Positions 6,483 to 8,734 of a stretch of DNA of 8,734 nt are shown here, one piece after another. Below the pieces are notes generated by a model, which saw nothing but the letters and a program-made list of their open reading frames with translations, did not search any database and had not been told where the DNA came from. A program made the translations under genes and the position numbers. Position 1 is the first letter of the stretch. The number at the start of each line of letters is the position of its first letter. This DNA comes from an uncultured euryarchaeote (GTDB lineage: Archaea > Thermoplasmatota > Poseidoniia > Poseidoniales > Thalassarchaeaceae), in assembly GCA_937901365.1 (NCBI GenBank), contig CALCEF010000151.1, positions 1 to 8,734 on the forward strand, in the 5' to 3' direction.

Positions 6483-6553
6483 GATTCGATGTGGGGTGAA
6501 CCCCTAATTCATCTTTCCCCGGCCATGCCCCCTATATCCCGTGAGAAGAATGG
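6483..6553 (-). promoter_or_regulatory. Intergenic gap with candidate promoter for the NfeD-flotillin transcript
   Basis: This is the longest gap in the window. On the minus strand, GAAAGATGAATTA (about 6505-6517) is purine/AT-rich and lies 23-35 bases before ATG 6482, where a BRE/TATA pair would sit for a leaderless message. A second AT-rich site, GATATA (6533-6538), lies further upstream. Neither is a strong match to the archaeal consensus, so the promoter is tentative. Confidence 0.3.
6493..6504 (-). repeat. Perfect palindromic element, possible operator
   Basis: GGGGT and ACCCC arms flank two central bases (minus strand reads GGGGTTCACCCC). It ends 10 bases before ATG 6482, between the candidate TATA region and the start. 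In archaea, repressors often bind in just this position to block polymerase recruitment. The repeat is certain; regulator binding is inference. Confidence 0.4.
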
Positions 6554-7258
6554 CTAACTGCGCCGTTGGCGTAGCGCCTCAACAGCCACCACAGCCATCG
6601 GCGCTTGGAGGTTGTAACTGGGTGTGAATCCGGCCATTGGAATGCGAATCGCCTGATCTGCGGCATCCAGTAATTCTTCGGAAATACCATCCTTTTCTCC
6701 ACCGATGATTAGAATCACATCACCGGTTAGATCAGCGTCCCAGGGCTCTTCAGTCCCCACATCTTCAATCGCGATGACGCGACCTTTCCAAGATTCGAGA
6801 ATCTCAAGGCCATCCCCTCCCAAAACCACGGGCATGAATCGGTTGGTCTTCATGGCGGCACGAATGATCCGATGGCGATCATCACTACTCCATTCACCGG
6901 TGACGATGAGTCCGTTGGCGCCGCTGACTTCTGCGACCCTAATGCAGTATCCAATATTGGTCTGATATTGAGCTCCAGCCAGCATCCAGATGAGGCCGCC
7001 CCTCTCAAGCATGGTTTCCAAATCCGCTTCGGGCTCGCGACCGACCAATGCGAGAGCGAGGGCAGGACTGGTTTCGGCCATTCGCCACAAATCATTCTCT
7101 GAACCGAGAATAACATCGATACCCGCTTCCATGCAGCGATCGAGAAGTGCGGCGAGTCGTGGGTCGTCACAGTCGCGCAAGGCGAGTACTCGGGTGATGT
7201 CTTCCCCAGCGTCCAGCGCTGCTTCAATCGCTTCGATTCCGCAGCGCTGCATGGACAT
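6554..7258 (-). CDS. SpoU/TrmH-family RNA 2'-O-ribose methyltransferase
   Basis: The product probably methylates a ribose 2'-OH in rRNA or tRNA using S-adenosylmethionine. It has 234 residues. The N-terminal part (about 6-75, beginning GIEAIEAALDAG) resembles the L30e-like substrate-binding domain found before many SpoU enzymes. The SPOUT knot domain follows: motif 1 NIGYCIRVAEVSGANGLIV (101-119, with Asn101 and Arg107), motif 2 ILIIGGEKDGIS (182-193), and motif 3 IRIPMAGFTPSYN (204-216) leading into an Ala-rich helix. The usual S-L-N of motif 3 is S-Y-N here; the key Asn216 is kept. The target nucleotide cannot be deduced. ATG 7258 lies eight bases after GAGG and four bases after the stop of the YjbQ-family gene, so the two are likely co-transcribed. 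An in-frame ATG at 7252 is worse spaced. Confidence 0.9.
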   Translation of the reverse strand: MSMQRCGIEAIEAALDAGEDITRVLALRDCDDPRLAALLDRCMEAGIDVILGSENDLWRMAETSPALALALVGREPEADLETMLERGGLIWMLAGAQYQTNIGYCIRVAEVSGANGLIVTGEWSSDDRHRIIRAAMKTNRFMPVVLGGDGLEILESWKGRVIAIEDVGTEEPWDADLTGDVILIIGGEKDGISEELLDAADQAIRIPMAGFTPSYNLQAPMAVVAVEALRQRRS

Positions 7259-7262
7259 TCAA

Positions 7263-7727
7263 TCAGCCTCTGATTCCGACAATCTTGACCAAAATTCGCT
7301 TGGGTCGCATCCCATCGAATTCGGCATAGTGAATCTGTTCCCATGGCCCCAAGTGCAGGCGACCGCCAGAGATGGGCATGGTCACTTGGTGACCGAGCAA
7401 TTGGCGCTTGAGGTGCGCATCTCCATTGTCTTCCCCAGTTCGGTGGTGGCGGTATTCAGGGCCATCTCGGCCATCGACACCATAGGCGGGTGCATTCTTT
7501 TCCAACCAATCCATGATGTCGGCGTGAAGTCCGTATTCGAGATCGTTCACGTAGACGGATGCTGTGATGTGCATGGGATTGACCAGAACCAGGCCGTCGG
7601 TGACGCCCGATTCGCGAATGATGCGTTGAACCTCGTCGGTAATGCAGCGGATTTCATAGCGCTCAGGCGTGTTGACGTGGATTTCTTCGGTATAGGTCAC
7701 GGCTTGACCGGTTACTTCGCGTCCCAT
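7263..7727 (-). CDS. YjbQ/UPF0047 family protein
   Basis: Taken from ATG 7727 the protein has 154 residues, close to the 130-145 usual for this family. The family signature is clear: [13 protein letters not shown] (His53), a [15 protein letters not shown] helix, a YRHHRT motif (His94/95), [15 protein letters not shown] (His105, His113), [14 protein letters not shown] (Glu136) and a closing RILVKIVG strand. The conserved histidines form the probable active or metal-binding site of the trimeric fold. The biochemical role is not settled; weak thiamine-phosphate-synthase activity has been reported for the E. coli member. An insert of about ten residues ([10 protein letters not shown]) precedes the His pair. 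The frame also opens at GTG 7772, which overlaps the upstream stop as GTGA and would add 15 residues. I prefer ATG 7727 because the homologous part begins just after it and AGGGCGA lies upstream. Confidence 0.9.
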   Translation of the reverse strand: MGREVTGQAVTYTEEIHVNTPERYEIRCITDEVQRIIRESGVTDGLVLVNPMHITASVYVNDLEYGLHADIMDWLEKNAPAYGVDGRDGPEYRHHRTGEDNGDAHLKRQLLGHQVTMPISGGRLHLGPWEQIHYAEFDGMRPKRILVKIVGIRG

Positions 7728-7768
7728 GCTATCGCCCTGCCGATTCAGGCATGAGGCATGAATGCTAC

Positions 7769-8734
7769 TCACTCTTCATCTGAAGATGCTGTAAGGCCAC
7801 TGGTTAGGCGTGCATGTTCACGCTCGTAGAAATCATTGTTGATGTTAATCCAATGCTCCATGTGCTTGACATAGGCCTCCATTTCCTTTGCATACATTGG
7901 TGCGTCTCGAGCCTCTCTATCAAACTTGTAAACGATGTATGTACTAATCGCTGCAAGGGCAAATAAAATCCCGAGGAACAATTGACCAGACATTGAACCT
8001 GAGTCGAAATCACCAGGAAGTCCCCACTCTGCCCTCAAGTCGGCAGAGGCAAGGGCCGCTAGCGAAATTAGTGACAGCGGCCATAGGATTAACGAAAGCA
8101 AAAGGAATACTCCTTCGTAAAAGAATAGAGGGCGTGCTCGTCGATTTGGTCGCCTAGGTTTCATGATTTCCAATGTTTCACCTGAACTACCCTCGGGGGA
8201 GGCACTGATAAGTTCTTGTGGTCCGAGAAGTGGGTGAACAATGTCCGGTTCTTTAGCAAAGAATGTGATGGAACAGAACACGATAAACAGCAGACTCCAA
8301 GCAATATCTTTGATGAGATGTGTAGAACCATCTGCGAGAGGATCTGCGAAATCCAAACGCATCATGATTGAGAGGATTAGAGATGAGGAAAGGATGAGCA
8401 TTGTCACGAATGGACGGTAGCCAATCAACATCAGTAGAGATGTACAAAGGAATAGTATACCCAGAATGACAGCTCTGGGCTTTAGGCCTACCTCTGTCCC
8501 TGGATATTCACTCAACAATCTCTCAACAACAAATTCAGAGTAGAAGAAATCGAAGAGGCCCATGTCATATGCGAAATTGAGCATCGCAAGCGCGTAGAAG
8601 GCAACGAGAATGCTGTAGAATATTCTGGTTGCCCGGCGTACATACATGGGTACGCGATCATAATCTAAGAGTGGTTTCCTTGGGGTAGATGCGGGTTTTT
8701 GCGCAGACTTGAAGACGGGAGCGGCAGGGATAAT
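7769..8734 (-). CDS. Multi-pass membrane protein of unknown function, start possibly outside the window
   Basis: From ATG 8647 the product has 292 residues with six likely membrane helices (about 9-27, 58-76, 79-96, 109-130, 174-200, 221-241). A basic stretch, RRPNRRAR (165-172), sits between helices 4 and 5 and is probably cytoplasmic. A charged tail of about 50 residues ([23 protein letters not shown]...) may form an amphipathic helix. The first four helices recall the DoxX-like layout, but I see no decisive motif, so no family is named. The same frame stays open from ATG 8647 to the right edge and reads as a plausible Pro/Lys-rich segment ([21 protein letters not shown], then DYDRVP). No ribosome-binding site precedes ATG 8647, so the true start is probably further upstream. 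The stop TGA overlaps GTG 7772 of the following frame, and the YjbQ-family gene is next. Confidence 0.75.
   Translation of the reverse strand: MIPAAPVFKSAQKPASTPRKPLLDYDRVPMYVRRATRIFYSILVAFYALAMLNFAYDMGLFDFFYSEFVVERLLSEYPGTEVGLKPRAVILGILFLCTSLLMLIGYRPFVTMLILSSSLILSIMMRLDFADPLADGSTHLIKDIAWSLLFIVFCSITFFAKEPDIVHPLLGPQELISASPEGSSGETLEIMKPRRPNRRARPLFFYEGVFLLLSLILWPLSLISLAALASADLRAEWGLPGDFDSGSMSGQLFLGILFALAAISTYIVYKFDREARDAPMYAKEMEAYVKHMEHWININNDFYEREHARLTSGLTASSDEE

Noticed and set aside
6990..7754. Plus-strand 254-residue open frame
   Set aside because: It runs antisense across two genes with clear family signatures (methyltransferase and YjbQ), so it is a shadow.

Overview
All ten protein genes in this window lie on the minus strand and are tightly packed, so they read from high to low coordinates. 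The longest non-coding gap is about 70 bases. I see no RNA gene, mobile element or CRISPR array. The organism looks archaeal, most plausibly a marine planktonic euryarchaeon of the Poseidoniales (Marine Group II) kind. The signs are ribosome-binding sites centred on GAGGTGA, a secreted lipoprotein with a lipobox, N-glycosylation sequons and Asp-boxes, and an acidic, Met/Trp-rich protein style. This placement is an inference from style, not from a marker gene.

Right block (about 8734 down to 6554): a multi-pass membrane protein of unknown function whose true start may lie outside the window, a YjbQ/UPF0047 family protein, and a SpoU/TrmH-type RNA 2'-O-methyltransferase. They are close-set and probably co-transcribed.

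Centre (6553 down to 3856): a 71-base gap with a candidate promoter and a perfect small palindrome precedes four genes. These encode two short membrane proteins, an NfeD-type membrane protein with a C-terminal OB fold, and a flotillin. NfeD plus flotillin is the classical membrane-microdomain pair (as in yuaF-yuaG and yqiJ-yqiK). The two small membrane proteins are candidate extra members.

Left block (3802 down to 1): a secreted lipoprotein with five Asp-box (BNR) repeats, a four-cluster ferredoxin fused to an NrfD/PsrC-like quinone-interacting membrane domain, and the N-terminal 271 residues of a molybdopterin oxidoreductase. The last two form a membrane-bound CISM-type (complex iron-sulfur molybdoenzyme) redox complex. 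The catalytic subunit has no visible Tat signal, so its active site may face the cytoplasm.

The same eight bases, TGAGGTGA, join NfeD to flotillin, lipoprotein to FeS-NrfD, and FeS-NrfD to the molybdoenzyme. In each, the stop codon of one gene is built into the ribosome-binding site of the next. The flotillin-lipoprotein junction differs: one hairpin holds the flotillin stop codon in its loop, and a second perfect hairpin abuts the lipoprotein start codon. This may set the expression boundary between the microdomain genes and the redox genes.
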